Positions 9,970-18,789 of a stretch of 64,000 nt of DNA are shown here, piece by piece. The stretch is taken from positions 1,922,001 to 1,986,000 of the forward strand of contig NZ_CP160398.1 of the NCBI RefSeq assembly GCF_040729435.1. The letters are read 5' to 3'. The notes beneath the pieces are model-generated. The model saw only the letters and a list, made by a program, of their open reading frames with translations, had not been told where the DNA came from and made no database searches. The first letter of the stretch is position 1. Every line of letters begins with the position of its first letter. A program made the translations under genes and the position numbers. Source of the stretch: Pseudomonas sp. HOU2. GTDB taxonomy: Bacteria > Pseudomonadota > Gammaproteobacteria > Pseudomonadales > Pseudomonadaceae.

Positions 9970-10566
9970 ATGGCTTTCGAATTGCCGCCGCTGCCTTACG
10001 CACACGATGCCCTGCAGCCGCACATTTCCAAGGAAACCCTGGAATTTCACCACGACAAGCACCACAACACCTATGTCGTGAACCTGAACAACCTGGTGCC
10101 AGGCACCGAGTTCGAAGGCAAGACCCTGGAAGAGATCGTCAAGACTTCCTCGGGCGGCATCTTCAACAACGCCGCTCAGGTCTGGAACCACACTTTCTAC
10201 TGGAACTGCCTGGCGCCAAACGCCGGCGGTCAACCAACCGGTGCACTGGCTGAAGCGATCAACGCAGCCTTCGGTTCGTTCGACAAGTTCAAGGAAGAGT
10301 TCAGCAAAACCTCGATCGGCACTTTCGGTTCCGGCTGGGGCTGGCTGGTGAAAAAGGCTGACGGTTCCCTGGCCCTGGCCAGCACCATCGGCGCCGGCAA
10401 CCCGCTGACCAGCGGCGACACCCCGCTGCTGACCTGCGACGTCTGGGAACACGCTTACTACATCGACTACCGCAACCTGCGTCCGAAGTACGTTGAAGCG
10501 TTCTGGAACCTGGTCAACTGGAAGTTCGTTGCCGAGCAGTTCGAAGGCAAAACCTTCACCGCTTAA
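9970..10566 (+). CDS. sodB: Iron superoxide dismutase SodB
   Basis: 198 aa; dismutes superoxide in the cytoplasm using iron. It starts [20 protein letters not shown]. Metal ligands fall in [13 protein letters not shown] (first His), [11 protein letters not shown] (second His) and [13 protein letters not shown] (Asp and third His). The [13 protein letters not shown] and GTFGSGWGW segments are of the Fe-type. An AGGAG site precedes the ATG at 9970. A strong terminator follows, so it is monocistronic. In P. aeruginosa sodB is also flanked by the lysE-type exporter and bifA, the same order as here. Confidence 0.97.
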   Translation: MAFELPPLPYAHDALQPHISKETLEFHHDKHHNTYVVNLNNLVPGTEFEGKTLEEIVKTSSGGIFNNAAQVWNHTFYWNCLAPNAGGQPTGALAEAINAAFGSFDKFKEEFSKTSIGTFGSGWGWLVKKADGSLALASTIGAGNPLTSGDTPLLTCDVWEHAYYIDYRNLRPKYVEAFWNLVNWKFVAEQFEGKTFTA

Positions 10567-10580
10567 GCTGCGCGCCAGAT

Positions 10581-10610
10581 AAAAAAACCCGGCTGATGCC
10601 GGGTTTTTTT
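10581..10610 (+). terminator. Intrinsic terminator after sodB
   Basis: Stem AACCCGGC / GCCGGGTT around a TGAT loop, preceded by A7 and followed by T7. The symmetric A and T tracts would allow termination in either direction. Confidence 0.95.
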
Positions 10611-10670
10611 ATGCCTTTGATTTCTGTAGGAGCTGCCGCACCGTGCCACAATTTCTGGCGCCTCTGTTTT

Positions 10671-10759
10671 CCTGTAGGAGCTGCCGCAGGCTGCGATCTT
10701 TTGACTTTGATTTTTTAAAGCAAGATCAAAAGATCGCAGCCTGCGGCAGCTCCTACAGG
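10671..10759. repeat. REP-type palindrome (GTAGGAGCTG class) with a neighbouring half copy
   Basis: Near-perfect inverted repeat; arms run from CCTGTAGGAGCTGCCGCAGG through GATCTTTTG and back. A degenerate half copy starts at about 10625 (TGTAGGAGCTGCCGCACC), giving one and a half elements between sodB and bifA. Confidence 0.88.
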
Positions 10760-11035
10760 AATAGCGTTTTTCTCACGATGAATGCTGGCTCCGGCCGCTT
10801 GCCGGGGCAGCACAGCGGGCTACCATCAAATCAGCGAAAATTTGTTCCACACCGCTCAAGTTGAGGGCCGAAACTACCGACACAGTACAAATAGAGCTGG
10901 GACTCCAGACAGCAGTAATTCGGCCAAGGCCACGGGCAAATGTTCCGAGGCTTGATTGTCCCTTTGACTGCCAACACGGGATTGCCAATACTCATGGCAA
11001 CTTGACGCTACCCGCACGGAACAAGGAATAACCCT

Positions 11036-13087
11036 TTGAAGCTGGAACTCAAGAACAGCTTGTCGGTGAAGTTGCTCCGGGTCGTGCTCCTTTCGGCATT
11101 GATCGTCGGCGTAGTCTTGAGCTGCGCCCAGATTGTTTTCGATGCCTATAAAACCCGCCAGGCGGTGGCCGGCGATGCGCAGCGCATCCTCGACATGTTC
11201 CGCGATCCCTCGACTCAGGCGGTCTACAGCCTGGACCGGGAAATGGGCATGCAGGTGATCGAAGGGCTGTTTCAGGACGACGCGGTGCGCCAGGCTTCCA
11301 TCGGCCATCCCAACGAAGCGATGCTCGCGCAGAAATCCCGTGAGTTGCAGCACTCCAACAGCCGCTGGCTGACTGACCTGATTCTCGGTCAGGAACGCAC
11401 CTTCACCACCCAACTGGTCGGTCGCGGCCCCTATAGCGAGTATTACGGCGACCTGAGCATCACCCTCGACACCGCGACCTACGGCGAGAGTTTCCTCGTC
11501 AGTTCGGTGATCATTTTCATTTCCGGTGTATTGCGCGCCCTGGCCATGGGTCTGGTGCTGTATCTGGTCTATCACTGGCTGCTGACCAAGCCGCTGTCGC
11601 GGATCATCGAGCACCTGACCGAAATCAACCCGGATCGCCCCAGCGAGCACAAGATTCCGCAGCTCAAGGGCCACGAAAAAAACGAACTCGGCATCTGGAT
11701 CAACACCGCCAACCAGTTGCTCGAATCGATAGAACGCAACACCCACCTGCGCCACGAAGCGGAAAACAGCCTGCTGCGCATGGCCCAGTACGACTTCCTC
11801 ACCGGTCTGCCGAACCGCCAGCAATTGCAGCAGCAACTGGACAAGATTCTGGTCGACGCCGGCAAGCTGCAACGCCGGGTCGCGGTGTTGTGCGTTGGGC
11901 TGGATGATTTCAAAGGGATCAACGAGCAGTTCAGCTACCAGACCGGTGACCAGTTGTTACTGGCGTTGGCCGACCGCCTGCGCGCCCACAGCGGTCGCCT
12001 CGGCGCCCTCGCCCGGTTGGGTGGCGACCAGTTCGCCCTGGTGCAGGCCGATATCGAGCAACCTTATGAAGCGGCAGAGCTGGCGCAAAGTATCCTCGAT
12101 GATCTGGAAGCGGCGTTTGCCCTCGACCATCAGGAAATCCGCCTGCGCGCGACCATCGGCATCACCCTGTTCCCCGAAGACGGCGACAGCACCGAGAAGC
12201 TGTTGCAGAAGGCCGAGCAGACCATGACGTTGGCCAAGACTCGTTCGCGCAACCGCTATCAGTTCTACATCGCCAGCGTCGACAGCGAGATGCGTCGCCG
12301 TCGCGAACTGGAAAAAGACCTGCGCGACGCACTGATTCGCGACCAGTTCTACCTCGTCTATCAGCCACAGATCAGCTACCGCGATCACCGGGTGGTCGGG
12401 GTTGAAGCGCTGATTCGCTGGCAGCATCCGGAACACGGTCTGGTGCCGCCGGACCTGTTCATTCCGCTGGCCGAACAGAACGGCACGATCATCGCCATCG
12501 GCGAGTGGGTGCTGGATCAGGCCTGCAAGCAATTGCGCGAATGGCACGATCAGGGCTTCGTCGATCTGCGCATGGCGGTCAACCTGTCCACCGTGCAACT
12601 GCACCACGCCGAGCTACCGCGGGTGGTCAACAACCTGTTGCAGATTTACCGCCTGCCGCCGCGCAGCCTCGAGCTGGAAGTCACCGAAACCGGCCTGATG
12701 GAAGACATCAGCACCGCCGCCCAGCATCTGCTGAGCCTGCGCCGCTCCGGGGCGCTGATCGCCATCGACGACTTCGGCACCGGCTATTCATCGCTGAGTT
12801 ATCTGAAAAGCCTGCCGCTGGACAAGATCAAGATCGACAAGAGCTTCGTCCAGGATCTGCTGGATGACGACGACGATGCGACCATCGTTCGCGCGATCAT
12901 CCAGCTGGGCAAGAGCCTGGGCATGCAGGTGATTGCCGAGGGCGTGGAAACCGCCGAGCAGGAGTCCTACATCATCTCCGAAGGCTGTCACGAAGGTCAG
13001 GGTTACCACTACAGCAAGCCACTGCCGGCCCGGGAGCTGGGCGCTTATCTCAAGCAGGCCCAGCGCAGCAACGCGGCTATTTTATAA
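11036..13087 (+). CDS. bifA: BifA, c-di-GMP phosphodiesterase with degenerate GGDEF domain
   Basis: 683 aa inner-membrane protein that hydrolyses c-di-GMP, controlling the switch between biofilm and swarming. Transmembrane helices lie at about 12-33 and 160-183, enclosing a periplasmic sensor. A HAMP-like region precedes the GGDEF domain (YDFLTGLPNR near 257), whose active-site motif reads GGDQF and is therefore inactive as a cyclase. The EAL domain from about 430 keeps EALIRW, AVNLS, ELEVTET and IAIDDFGTGYSSL. The start is TTG at 11036, with AAGGA eight bases upstream and the known BifA beginning (K)LELKNSLS. The sodB-bifA order matches P. aeruginosa. Confidence 0.93.
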   Translation: MKLELKNSLSVKLLRVVLLSALIVGVVLSCAQIVFDAYKTRQAVAGDAQRILDMFRDPSTQAVYSLDREMGMQVIEGLFQDDAVRQASIGHPNEAMLAQKSRELQHSNSRWLTDLILGQERTFTTQLVGRGPYSEYYGDLSITLDTATYGESFLVSSVIIFISGVLRALAMGLVLYLVYHWLLTKPLSRIIEHLTEINPDRPSEHKIPQLKGHEKNELGIWINTANQLLESIERNTHLRHEAENSLLRMAQYDFLTGLPNRQQLQQQLDKILVDAGKLQRRVAVLCVGLDDFKGINEQFSYQTGDQLLLALADRLRAHSGRLGALARLGGDQFALVQADIEQPYEAAELAQSILDDLEAAFALDHQEIRLRATIGITLFPEDGDSTEKLLQKAEQTMTLAKTRSRNRYQFYIASVDSEMRRRRELEKDLRDALIRDQFYLVYQPQISYRDHRVVGVEALIRWQHPEHGLVPPDLFIPLAEQNGTIIAIGEWVLDQACKQLREWHDQGFVDLRMAVNLSTVQLHHAELPRVVNNLLQIYRLPPRSLELEVTETGLMEDISTAAQHLLSLRRSGALIAIDDFGTGYSSLSYLKSLPLDKIKIDKSFVQDLLDDDDDATIVRAIIQLGKSLGMQVIAEGVETAEQESYIISEGCHEGQGYHYSKPLPARELGAYLKQAQRSNAAIL

Positions 13088-13090
13088 AGT

Positions 13091-13170
13091 CAAAAGATCG
13101 CAGCCTGCGGCAGCTCCTACATTTGGAATGCATTCCCCTGTAGGAGCTGTCGCAGGCTGCGATCTTTTGA
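13091..13170. repeat. REP-type palindrome (GTAGGAGCTG class)
   Basis: Arms CAAAAGATCGCAGCCTGCGG... and the inverse around a loop at about 13121-13137. It begins four bases after the bifA stop and probably also serves as a transcription stop. Confidence 0.88.
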
Positions 13171-13210
13171 TCTGCGTAAACAAGAAATATTTCCAGCCAC
13201 AACCCTTTAC

Positions 13211-13237
13211 ACATAATGCGAAAGATTTGCATTATGT
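13211..13237. promoter_or_regulatory. Perfect dyad, candidate Fur-binding region before icmP operon
   Basis: ACATAATGC, nine spacer bases, GCATTATGT: a perfect 9-base inverted repeat about 60 bases before the icmP ATG. Either half, read with the spacer, matches the 19-base Fur consensus at 12 of 19 positions by hand alignment, so two offset Fur boxes are possible. The downstream genes encode imelysin-type and haem proteins, which are commonly iron-regulated. The binding protein is inferred, not shown. Confidence 0.45.
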
Positions 13238-13295
13238 CGCAGCTTTGCGCACCCCCGCGCCCTGTCCATTCCATTACCGAAGCAGGATGTTCGCC

Positions 13296-14639
13296 ATGAT
13301 TCGTATGCCTTTGGCTACCGCCAGTCTGCTGGCCATCGCTATTTCCCTCGCCGGTTGCGGCGAAGGCAAAGACAAGGCTGCCGCCCCGGCCACGCCGACG
13401 CCGGCCGCCAGCACCGCTGCCGCACCAGCACCTGCCGCTGCCGGTAAAGTCGATGAAGCCGCTGCCAAGGCTGTGGTCGCGCACTACGCCGACATGGTCT
13501 TCGCCGTTTACAGCGATGCCGAATCCACCGCGAAAACCCTGCAAACCGCCGTCGACGCGTTCCTCGCCAAGCCGAACGCCGACACTCTGAAAGCCGCCAA
13601 GGCTGCCTGGGTTGCTGCGCGCGTGCCTTACCTGCAGAGCGAAGTGTTCCGCTTCGGCAACACCATCATCGACGACTGGGAAGGTCAGGTGAATGCCTGG
13701 CCGCTGGACGAAGGCCTGATCGACTACGTCGACAAATCCTACGAACACGCGCTGGGTAACCCGGGCGCCACCGCCAACATCATCGCCAACACTGAAGTAC
13801 AGGTCGGCGAAGACAAGGTTGACGTGAAGGACATCACCCCGGAAAAACTCGCCAGCCTCAACGAACTGGGCGGTTCCGAAGCCAACGTCGCCACCGGCTA
13901 CCACGCGATCGAATTCCTGCTCTGGGGCCAGGACCTGAACGGCACCGGCCCGGGCGCTGGCAACCGTCCGGCTTCGGATTACCTGGAGGGCGCAGGCGCC
14001 ACCGGCGGTCACAACGATCGCCGCCGTGCGTACCTGAAAGCCGTGACCCAATTGCTGGTCAGCGACCTGGAAGAAATGGTCGGCAACTGGAAGCCGAACG
14101 TGGCTGACAACTACCGCGCCACCCTGGAAGCCGAGCCTGCCGAATCCGGCCTGCGCAAAATGCTGTTCGGCATGGGCAGCCTGTCCCTGGGTGAACTGGC
14201 GGGCGAGCGCATGAAGGTTTCGCTGGAAGCCAACTCCCCGGAAGACGAACAGGATTGCTTCAGCGACAACACTCACAACTCGCACTTCTACGATGCCAAA
14301 GGCATTCGTAACGTGTACCTGGGCGAGTACACCCGCACCGACGGCACCAAGCTGACCGGCGCCAGCCTGTCGTCGCTGGTGGCCAAGGCCGACCCGGCTG
14401 CCGACAACGCGCTGAAAGCCGATCTGGCCGCTACCGAAGCCAAGATCCAGGTCATGGTCGATCACGCCAACAAGGGTGAGCACTACGACCAGTTGATCGC
14501 TGCGGGCAACACCGCCGGCAACCAGATCGTGCGTGACGCCATCGCCGCCCTGGTCAAGCAGACCGGTTCGATCGAAGCCGCTGCCGGCAAGCTGGGCATC
14601 AGCGACCTGAACCCGGACAACGCTGATCACGAGTTCTGA
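13296..14639 (+). CDS. icmP: Imelysin-family lipoprotein IcmP (M75 peptidase-like)
   Basis: 447 aa. A lipoprotein signal ends at LAGCG, so the mature protein is anchored by its cysteine, followed by an alanine/proline-rich linker to about residue 50. The GxHxxE imelysin motif is GYHAIEFLLWG (H203, E206). P. aeruginosa IcmP was described as an insulin-cleaving outer-membrane metalloproteinase, but related imelysins (EfeO, IrpA) act in iron uptake, so peptidase activity should not be assumed. ATG 13296 has AGG nine bases upstream; ATG 13287 is a nearby alternative. It leads a four-gene cluster (icmP, di-haem protein, second imelysin, DUF1513) that looks like an iron-acquisition module. Confidence 0.85.
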   Translation: MIRMPLATASLLAIAISLAGCGEGKDKAAAPATPTPAASTAAAPAPAAAGKVDEAAAKAVVAHYADMVFAVYSDAESTAKTLQTAVDAFLAKPNADTLKAAKAAWVAARVPYLQSEVFRFGNTIIDDWEGQVNAWPLDEGLIDYVDKSYEHALGNPGATANIIANTEVQVGEDKVDVKDITPEKLASLNELGGSEANVATGYHAIEFLLWGQDLNGTGPGAGNRPASDYLEGAGATGGHNDRRRAYLKAVTQLLVSDLEEMVGNWKPNVADNYRATLEAEPAESGLRKMLFGMGSLSLGELAGERMKVSLEANSPEDEQDCFSDNTHNSHFYDAKGIRNVYLGEYTRTDGTKLTGASLSSLVAKADPAADNALKADLAATEAKIQVMVDHANKGEHYDQLIAAGNTAGNQIVRDAIAALVKQTGSIEAAAGKLGISDLNPDNADHEF

Positions 14640-14656
14640 TCACGCGCGTTCGACTG

Positions 14657-14684
14657 AAAAAGGCGACCTCCGGGTCGCCTTTTT
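14657..14684 (+). terminator. Intrinsic terminator after icmP
   Basis: Stem AGGCGACC / GGTCGCCT with a TCCG tetraloop, flanked by A4 and T4. It separates icmP from the next gene, so the downstream three genes need read-through or their own promoter. Confidence 0.9.
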
Positions 14685-14718
14685 CATGCCTGCTTTTGGC
14701 GGTGATGCTGATGGCCCC

Positions 14719-14810
14719 ATCGCTGGCAAGCCAGCTCCCACAGTTTTCGCGGCGTTCACACACTCCGGGTACAACACAAATCCTGTGGGAGCTGGCTTGC
14801 CAGCGATGGC
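14719..14810. repeat. REP-type palindrome (TGTGGGAGCTGGCTTGCC class)
   Basis: Inverted copies of CATCGCTGGCAAGCCAGCTC separated by about 40 bases, between icmP and the di-haem gene, here between genes in the same direction. Confidence 0.87.
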
Positions 14811-14930
14811 TGCGCCTTGGTCTCGAGTGAAACCCTGCCGCAAATCAAGCAAACGATAATTCCTCTTATTCAAACTCACTCGCCCTGTTAGACTTTGCGC
14901 CTTTGTTTTCGCCCGTCCGCAGGATGTCTG

Positions 14931-16358
14931 ATGCCCTCGCTGCCGCTTCGCTTGTCTGCACTGTTTCTGGCCCTGGGCCTGAGTGCCTGCGATGACGCCC
15001 CGCGCTTTACCAAGGCCGAGCCCGGTGAAGCGCGTTCGGGCGGAGCGGCGACCGTGCGCAAGACCGATCAGAATGCGTTCTCGCTGCCTTCGGCCAACCT
15101 GCCGCCATCGCGTCGGGTCGATTTCAGTGTCGGCAACAGTTTTTTCCGCAGCCCTTGGGTGATCGCCCCGTCGACCACCACTGCCCGCGATGGCCTCGGC
15201 CCGTTGTTCAACACCAACGCCTGCCAGAACTGCCACATCAAGGATGGTCGTGGCCACCCGCCAGCGCCCGATGCGGCGAACGCGGTGTCAATGCTGGTGC
15301 GCCTGTCGATTCCCGATTCGCCGGCCTACGCCAACGTCATCGAGCAACTCGGCGTGGTGCCGGAACCGGTCTACGGCGGGCAGTTCCAGGACATGGCCGT
15401 GCCCGGGGGCACGCCCGAAGGCAAGGTGCGCGTCGAGTACACGCCGGTGCCGATCCGCTTCAAGGACGGCACCGAAGTGGAGCTGCGCAAACCGGTTCTG
15501 CAATTCACTCAGTTGGGCTACGGCCCGATGCACCCGGACACGCGTTTCTCCGCCCGCGTCGCGCCGCCGATGATCGGTCTCGGCCTGCTCGAAGCGATCC
15601 CGGAGGAAGCGATCCTCGCCAACGCCGCCGCGCAAGCCAAAGAGAACAACGGTATCAATGGTCGACCGAATCAGGTCTGGGATGACGCGTTGCACAAGAC
15701 CGTCATGGGTCGATTTGGCTGGAAAGCCGGGCAACCGAATCTCAATCAACAAAATGTTCACGCGTTTTCTGGTGATATGGGCCTCACCACCCGCCTGAGA
15801 CCCTTCGATGACTGCACCGACGCGCAAACCGCCTGCAAACAGGCGCCGAACGGCAATGGCCTGGACGGCGAGCCGGAAGTCAGCGACAACATCCTGCGTC
15901 TGGTGCTGTTCTACACCCGCAACCTCGCAGTGCCGGCACGTCGTGGCGTCAACGACGAACAAGTGCTGGCCGGCAAGAATCTGTTCTTCCAGGCTGGCTG
16001 CCAGTCCTGTCACACACCCAAATACACCACCGCCGCCAACGCCGCCGAACCTGAACTGGCCAATCAAGTGATTCGCCCGTACAGCGATCTGCTGCTGCAT
16101 GACATGGGCGACGGTCTGGCCGACAACCGCACTGAATTCCAGGCCTCCGGCCGCGACTGGCGCACCCCGCCGTTGTGGGGGATCGGCCTGACGCAGGCAG
16201 TCAGTGGTCACACCCAGTTTCTGCATGACGGCCGCGCCCGCAACCTGCTCGAAGCCGTGCTCTGGCATGGCGGCGAAGCGCAGCAGGCGCAGCAACAGGT
16301 TTTGTCTTTCAACGCCGAGCAGCGTGCCGCGCTGCTGGCGTTCTTGAACTCACTTTAA
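14931..16358 (+). CDS. Di-haem cytochrome c-type oxidoreductase (DUF1111/thiol oxidoreductase family)
   Basis: 475 aa lipoprotein (signal ending LGLSACDD). Two haem c attachment motifs are visible, CQNCH at residues 98-102 and CQSCH at 357-361, placing it in the periplasm. The body has the features of the DUF1111 di-haem family (GLGPLFNTNACQNCH; DMGDGLADNRTEFQASGRDWRTPPLWGIGL; HDGRARNLLEAVLWHGGEA). The family is related to di-haem peroxidases and is often encoded beside imelysins, where a redox role in iron handling is assumed. ATG 14931 gives the signal peptide directly. A partial Fur-like stretch (GATAAT...CTTATTC) lies at about 14855-14871, suggesting its own promoter. Confidence 0.83.
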   Translation: MPSLPLRLSALFLALGLSACDDAPRFTKAEPGEARSGGAATVRKTDQNAFSLPSANLPPSRRVDFSVGNSFFRSPWVIAPSTTTARDGLGPLFNTNACQNCHIKDGRGHPPAPDAANAVSMLVRLSIPDSPAYANVIEQLGVVPEPVYGGQFQDMAVPGGTPEGKVRVEYTPVPIRFKDGTEVELRKPVLQFTQLGYGPMHPDTRFSARVAPPMIGLGLLEAIPEEAILANAAAQAKENNGINGRPNQVWDDALHKTVMGRFGWKAGQPNLNQQNVHAFSGDMGLTTRLRPFDDCTDAQTACKQAPNGNGLDGEPEVSDNILRLVLFYTRNLAVPARRGVNDEQVLAGKNLFFQAGCQSCHTPKYTTAANAAEPELANQVIRPYSDLLLHDMGDGLADNRTEFQASGRDWRTPPLWGIGLTQAVSGHTQFLHDGRARNLLEAVLWHGGEAQQAQQQVLSFNAEQRAALLAFLNSL

Positions 16359-16384
16359 ACACTTAAAAGAATCGGGAGCCCGAC

Positions 16385-17449
16385 ATGTTCCGTCCCAAGC
16401 TGTTGTTCACCAGCCTTGCCGCACTCGCCCTCGGCGCCTGCTCGCCGCAGGACCCGCAAGCGGTCACGTCGGCGGCCATCGCCAAATCGGTGATCTTGCC
16501 GACTTATACCCGTTGGGTCGAAGCCGACAAGCAACTGGCGGTCAGCGCCCTCGCCTACTGCCAAGGCAAGGAAACCCTGGAAACCGCTCGCGCCGACTTC
16601 CTGCACGCGCAGAAAGCCTGGGCCGAGCTGCAACCGCTGCTGATCGGCCCATTGGCCGAGGGCAACCGTTCGTGGCAGGTGCAGTTCTGGCCGGACAAGA
16701 AAAACCTCGTCGGCCGTCAGGTCGAGCAACTGGTGGTCGCCCAGCCGCAGATCGACGCCGCCGCCCTGGCCAAATCCAGCGTGGTAGTGCAAGGCCTGTC
16801 GGCTTACGAATACATCCTGTTCGATGAAAAACCGGACGTCGCCAACGCCGAGCAGAAAGCCAAATACTGCCCACTGCTGATCGCCATCGGCGAGCGTCAG
16901 AAGCAACTGGCCGAAGAGATTCTGCAGAGCTGGAACAACACCGACGGCATGCTCGCGCAAATGAGCAAATTCCCTAACCAACGCTACGCCGACTCCCACG
17001 AAGCGATCGCCGATCTGCTGCGTGTGCAGGTCACCGCCCTCGACACTCTGAAGAAAAAACTCGGCACGCCAATGGGCCGCCAGAGCAAGGGCGTGCCGCA
17101 GCCGTTCCAGGCTGATGCGTGGCGCAGCCAGTCGTCGCTGACTGCGCTGGAAGCCAGCCTCGCTGCAGCCAAAACCGTCTGGGAAGGCGTCGACAACAAA
17201 GGCCTGCGTGGTCTGCTGCCGGCCGAGCAGAAGCCACTGGCGGACAAGATCGACGCCGCCTACGCCGCGTCGCTGAAACTGTTCGACAGCAGCCAGCGCT
17301 CGCTGACCGAAATGCTCCAGGACGACGCCGGTCGCCAGCAGCTCAACGATCTTTACGACAGCCTCAACGTCGTCCATCGCCTGCACGAAGGCGAACTGGC
17401 CAAGGCGCTGGGCATTCAATTGGGCTTCAACGCCAACGACGGTGACTGA
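16385..17449 (+). CDS. Second imelysin-family lipoprotein, lacking the motif histidine
   Basis: 354 aa with a lipobox at LGACS. It has the two-bundle imelysin layout, but the signature reads GLSAYEYILFDE: the GxHxxE motif has become GxSxxE, so a peptidase or metal site like that of IcmP is unlikely to be intact. It follows the di-haem gene by 26 bases with GGGAGCC as RBS and abuts the next gene (TGATG at 17447-17451), so these three form an operon. A periplasmic role in iron uptake together with the di-haem protein is inferred from the pairing. Orthologous in position to PA4372 as I recall it. Confidence 0.8.
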   Translation: MFRPKLLFTSLAALALGACSPQDPQAVTSAAIAKSVILPTYTRWVEADKQLAVSALAYCQGKETLETARADFLHAQKAWAELQPLLIGPLAEGNRSWQVQFWPDKKNLVGRQVEQLVVAQPQIDAAALAKSSVVVQGLSAYEYILFDEKPDVANAEQKAKYCPLLIAIGERQKQLAEEILQSWNNTDGMLAQMSKFPNQRYADSHEAIADLLRVQVTALDTLKKKLGTPMGRQSKGVPQPFQADAWRSQSSLTALEASLAAAKTVWEGVDNKGLRGLLPAEQKPLADKIDAAYAASLKLFDSSQRSLTEMLQDDAGRQQLNDLYDSLNVVHRLHEGELAKALGIQLGFNANDGD

Positions 17450-17463
17450 TGAGGGCAAGTGCC

Positions 17464-18564
17464 ATGCTGCGACGCCAGGCTCTGACTTTAGGTAGTTTGC
17501 TGCTGGGAGCAGTGACACTGGGCGGCTGGTCGCTGTTCAAGCGCAAGGATCAGAGCCCGCTGTTGCTCTCGGCGCGCGACGACACCGACGGCAAGCATTA
17601 CGCCGTCGGTTATCGGCTGGACGGCACTCGGGTGTTCGCCACCGAGGTCGGCCAGCGCTGCCACGACATCATCAATCACCCGACGCTGCCGATTGCGCTG
17701 TTCGTCGCCCGCCGCCCGGGCACCGAGAGCTACCTGATCGACCTGCGCGACGGGACGTTGCTGCAAACCGTGACTTCGCAGCCGAACCGGCATTTCTACG
17801 GCCACGCCGTGGTGCACAAGGACGGCGAATACCTGTACGCCACCGAGAACGACACCACGGATCCGGGGCGTGGCCTGCTCGGGGTGTACAAGTTCGAAGG
17901 CGAGCGGCTGGTGCACAGCGGCGAGATTTCCACCCATGGCCTCGGCCCGCATCAGGTGTCGTGGATGCCCGATGGCGAAACCCTGGTGGTGGCCAACGGC
18001 GGGATTCGGACCGAGGCCGAAAGCCGCGTCGACATGAACCTCAACGCCATGGAACCGAGCCTGGTGCTGATGCAGCGCGACGGTACCCTGCTGAGCAAGG
18101 AAACTCTTGCCCAGCAGATGAACAGCGTGCGTCACCTGGGCATCGCCAGCGACGGCACGATCGTCGCCGGCCAGCAGTTCATGGGCGCCTCGCATGAGCG
18201 TTCCGAGCTGTTGGCGATCAAGCGTCCGGGCCAGCCGTTCGTGGCATTCCCGGTGCCAGAGCATCAGTTGCAGTCGATGGGGCACTACACCGCCAGCGTC
18301 GCAGTGCACAGCGAGCTGCGGTTGGTGGCGCTGACTGCGCCGCGTGGCAACCGCTTCTTCATCTGGGACCTGGACAGCGGCGAAGTACGTCTCGACGCGC
18401 CGTTGCCCGATTGCGCGGGCGTAGGCGCGGTGAAGGACGGTTTTGTCGTGACCTCCGGTCAGGGCCGCTGCCGCTACTACGATTGCCGCCAGGATGAGCT
18501 GCTGGCCAAGCCGCTGGAATTGCCGGCGGGGCTCTGGGATAACCATCTGCATTTGATGGCCTGA
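17464..18564 (+). CDS. DUF1513 beta-propeller-like exported protein
   Basis: 366 aa from ATG 17464. This start is preferred over ATG 17449, which overlaps the previous stop, because GAGGG at 17451-17455 is well spaced from it. The N-terminus MLRRQALTLGSLLLGAVTLGG has twin arginines before a hydrophobic stretch, suggesting Tat or Sec export. The rest is repeating beta segments (HYAVGYRLDGTRVFATEVG, GHAVVHKDGEYLYATENDT, GLGPHQVSWMPDGETLVVANGG), as in the propeller-fold DUF1513 family. It is the last gene of the imelysin/di-haem operon; function unknown, but the family regularly travels with imelysins. Confidence 0.8.
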   Translation: MLRRQALTLGSLLLGAVTLGGWSLFKRKDQSPLLLSARDDTDGKHYAVGYRLDGTRVFATEVGQRCHDIINHPTLPIALFVARRPGTESYLIDLRDGTLLQTVTSQPNRHFYGHAVVHKDGEYLYATENDTTDPGRGLLGVYKFEGERLVHSGEISTHGLGPHQVSWMPDGETLVVANGGIRTEAESRVDMNLNAMEPSLVLMQRDGTLLSKETLAQQMNSVRHLGIASDGTIVAGQQFMGASHERSELLAIKRPGQPFVAFPVPEHQLQSMGHYTASVAVHSELRLVALTAPRGNRFFIWDLDSGEVRLDAPLPDCAGVGAVKDGFVVTSGQGRCRYYDCRQDELLAKPLELPAGLWDNHLHLMA

Positions 18565-18578
18565 ATCAACGCTGTAAC

Positions 18579-18686
18579 TGTGGCGAGGGAGCTTGCTCCC
18601 GCTGGGGCGCGAAGCGGCCCCGCTTTTTAACTCAAAAGCATGGGACTGCTGCGCAGTCCAGCGGGAGCAAGCTCCCTCGCCACAGG
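18579..18686. repeat. REPIN-like pair of GAGGGAGCTTGCTCCC palindromes
   Basis: Two inverted copies of the GAGGGAGCTTGCTCCC class, about 60 bases apart, between the DUF1513 gene and mexV. Confidence 0.87.
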
Positions 18687-18789
18687 GGTTTTATTCGTCC
18701 TCCCTGTAAAAACTGGCAGTTGGAATCCCCACCTGACTCGGAGTAATGTGCCCGCCTGTCTCACCTGATTTATCCAAGGAACTGGAAAT

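Noticed and set aside
18579..18686. GAGGGAGCTTGCTCCC doublets considered as attachment sites or insertion-sequence ends
   Set aside because: They recur in many intergenic gaps with no cargo or target duplication between arms, which fits REP doublets.
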